Positions 63,157-64,000 of a stretch of 64,000 nt of DNA are shown piece by piece. A program made the position numbers and the translations under genes. The notes beneath the pieces are model-generated. The model saw only the letters and a program-made list of their open reading frames with translations. It had not been told where the DNA came from and did not search any database. Location of the stretch: positions 765,395-829,394 of the forward strand of contig CAYNRE010000005.1 of assembly GCA_964399535.1 (NCBI GenBank), read 5' to 3'. Numbering within the stretch: position 1 is the stretch's first letter; every line of letters starts with the position of its first letter. The stretch comes from CAYNRE01 sp964399535 (GTDB lineage: Bacteria; Planctomycetota; Planctomycetia; Pirellulales; CAYNRE01).

Positions 63157-63423
63157 ATGGGCGATGAGGGACTCGAACAGCCCCCGAAAACCAAGGGAAA
63201 AACGCCTTCGCGGCCCCGAAACGGCGCAAAATCCGGCGCACCTGGCGCACGGGGCGTCGCACCAGCGGGTCCCCCGAACAGCACCCCACCCACCCCGGTG
63301 GCTGATCCGATAGTGGCCCTGGTCGAGGCCCTCCTGCGGCTCTCGGGGGCCGACCGAGAGCGGCTAGCCCGGCTGCTGACACGGGGGCCAGGGCCGGCCG
63401 GACCAGATGGGGGAGGGCTTTGA
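63157..63423 (+). CDS. Small ORF starting in a tRNA-like sequence
   Basis: An 88-residue frame beginning MGDEGLEQPPKTKGKT. Its first seven codons read through the reverse complement of a tRNA 3' end. The end (ALVEALLRLSGADRERLARLL) is a plausible short helix; the middle is Pro/Gly-rich and disordered. I recall related short planctomycete ORFs with the same beginning, but cannot check. Real expression is doubtful. Confidence 0.45.
   Translation: MGDEGLEQPPKTKGKTPSRPRNGAKSGAPGARGVAPAGPPNSTPPTPVADPIVALVEALLRLSGADRERLARLLTRGPGPAGPDGGGL
63158..63177 (-). other. tRNA 3'-end-like sequence (possible integration-site remnant)
   Basis: Read on the minus strand, these bases are TTCGAGTCCCTCATCGCCCA: a T-loop (TTCGAGT), the 3' side of a T-stem (CCCTC), the 3' side of an acceptor stem (ATCGCCC) and a discriminator A. 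The matching 5' halves are missing, so this is not a functional tRNA. Confidence 0.5.
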
Positions 63424-63608
63424 ACCTCTATGCTCCCGCTACCCAATCTCTCGACAACTCGCCTGCTCGGCGGGGGGGAGAGGCCGCTTCGCTGCGGCTT
63501 CGAAAACCAATTGAAACGACAGCCGCAATCGCTCGATTGCCCGGTGCGGCCGACCTACGCAGGAATGGAGATCTCGGCCTCGGGATGGGGGCCACAATCG
63601 TTGCTGCG

Positions 63609-64000
63609 CTAGAGCTGAGACAAGAACCCCAACCGGTCGATGGATGGGTCGTCGCCCTGCCCTTGCTTGTCGTCCTCATCATCGAAGAAGTCCTCATCGA
63701 CCTCGGTCTCCTCGGCCAACTCGCGAAGCTTCCGCAGTTCGGCCCGATCGTGCGACCGCTCTTCGGCTCGCTGCTGAATCACCGCGTCGACCGAATGGCC
63801 GACCGATTCGTCGGCCGCCAGGCTGAGCAGAGACGATTCCCCCATCACATAGCGAGTCTGCCACTCGCGGGCTCGAGCGTCCCCGTCCCGGGCCAGCTGC
63901 ACCGCCGCCTGACAAATCTCCTGCCAGACCTCGGGTGTGCAGCAGGAGGCCAGGGTTATGAGATAATCTCGCTCGACTGCCCGCCGAGGGCGACCCGGGC
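63609..64000 (-). CDS. Helical protein with acidic tail, truncated at window edge
   Basis: The minus-strand frame is open to the window end, giving 130 visible residues, so the start lies outside. The outer part reads RDYLITLASCCTPEVWQEIC then AVQLARDGDARAREWQTRYVMG, a two-helix layout as in small planctomycete or phage DNA-packaging-linked families (DUF5681-like), but the match is loose. The C-terminus is Asp/Glu-rich (EVDEDFFDDEDD). Function unknown. Confidence 0.7.
   Translation of the reverse strand, partial: PGRPRRAVERDYLITLASCCTPEVWQEICQAAVQLARDGDARAREWQTRYVMGESSLLSLAADESVGHSVDAVIQQRAEERSHDRAELRKLRELAEETEVDEDFFDDEDDKQGQGDDPSIDRLGFLSQL

Noticed and set aside
63150..63200. tRNA gene on the minus strand
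   Set aside because: Only the 3' end is present; D-arm, anticodon arm and 5' acceptor strand are absent.

Overview
The window is a high-GC chromosomal segment from a planctomycete, most likely a Pirellulales-type organism. I infer this from several features together: an extracellular giant protein with an N-terminal LEPR-XLL-like sorting motif (ALEARQLLA), a PEP-CTERM protein, a DUF3467 protein, penicillin-acylase and TPR/glycosyltransferase proteins of planctomycete type, lone Flp-like prepilins, lpxA (an outer-membrane lipid A gene), and loosely packed genes with long spacers. I see no rRNA, intact tRNA, insertion sequence or CRISPR array.

Left part (1-19.7 kb). A peptide-export locus comes first: a C39-peptidase ABC transporter (741-3011) and a HlyD-type adaptor (3088-4374). 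On the opposite strand just downstream are two small genes (4594-4818 and 5144-5335) whose products both carry a textbook double-glycine leader with 29 residues before the cut. Together these look like an undescribed bacteriocin-like or signalling-peptide system. Then follow mostly unrelated housekeeping genes: a DJ-1/PfpI protein, a degenerate RNase H-fold protein, glycogen branching enzyme, a 41-residue zinc-ribbon protein, a cytochrome P450, a YiiM-type MOSC protein, a prepilin-like protein, DUF3467, a cysteine desulfurase, a D-threonine-aldolase-like enzyme overlapping a KaiC/RAD55-like ATPase, a TPR protein, lpxA, and an Flp pilin.

Middle part (19.7-39.4 kb). Three B12-binding radical SAM enzymes (two are divergent paralogues), a membrane glycosyltransferase with TPR tail and two membrane-anchored SGNH hydrolases suggest a cell-surface or lipid modification cluster. 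Next come a LigD-type phosphoesterase-like protein, a secreted protein built from Cys-His-Gly repeats with its own promoter and terminator, two lipoproteins, a BshB1-type deacetylase (bacillithiol pathway), a XerD-type recombinase and a secreted penicillin-acylase-family hydrolase.

Right part (39.4-64 kb). One open frame of 6053 codons (39962-58123) encodes a giant surface protein: LEPR-XLL-like motif, calcium-loop repeats, about 16 PPC-like repeats, 11 Ig-like (He_PIG) repeats, an RHS/YD shell and a C-terminal AHH-type nuclease domain. It is thus a giant polymorphic toxin or adhesin, with no clear immunity gene beside it. After it lie a small unknown gene, a PPP-family phosphatase, a PEP-CTERM protein, a TMTC-like TPR membrane protein, a small ORF whose 5' end matches a tRNA 3' end, and the truncated end of another gene.
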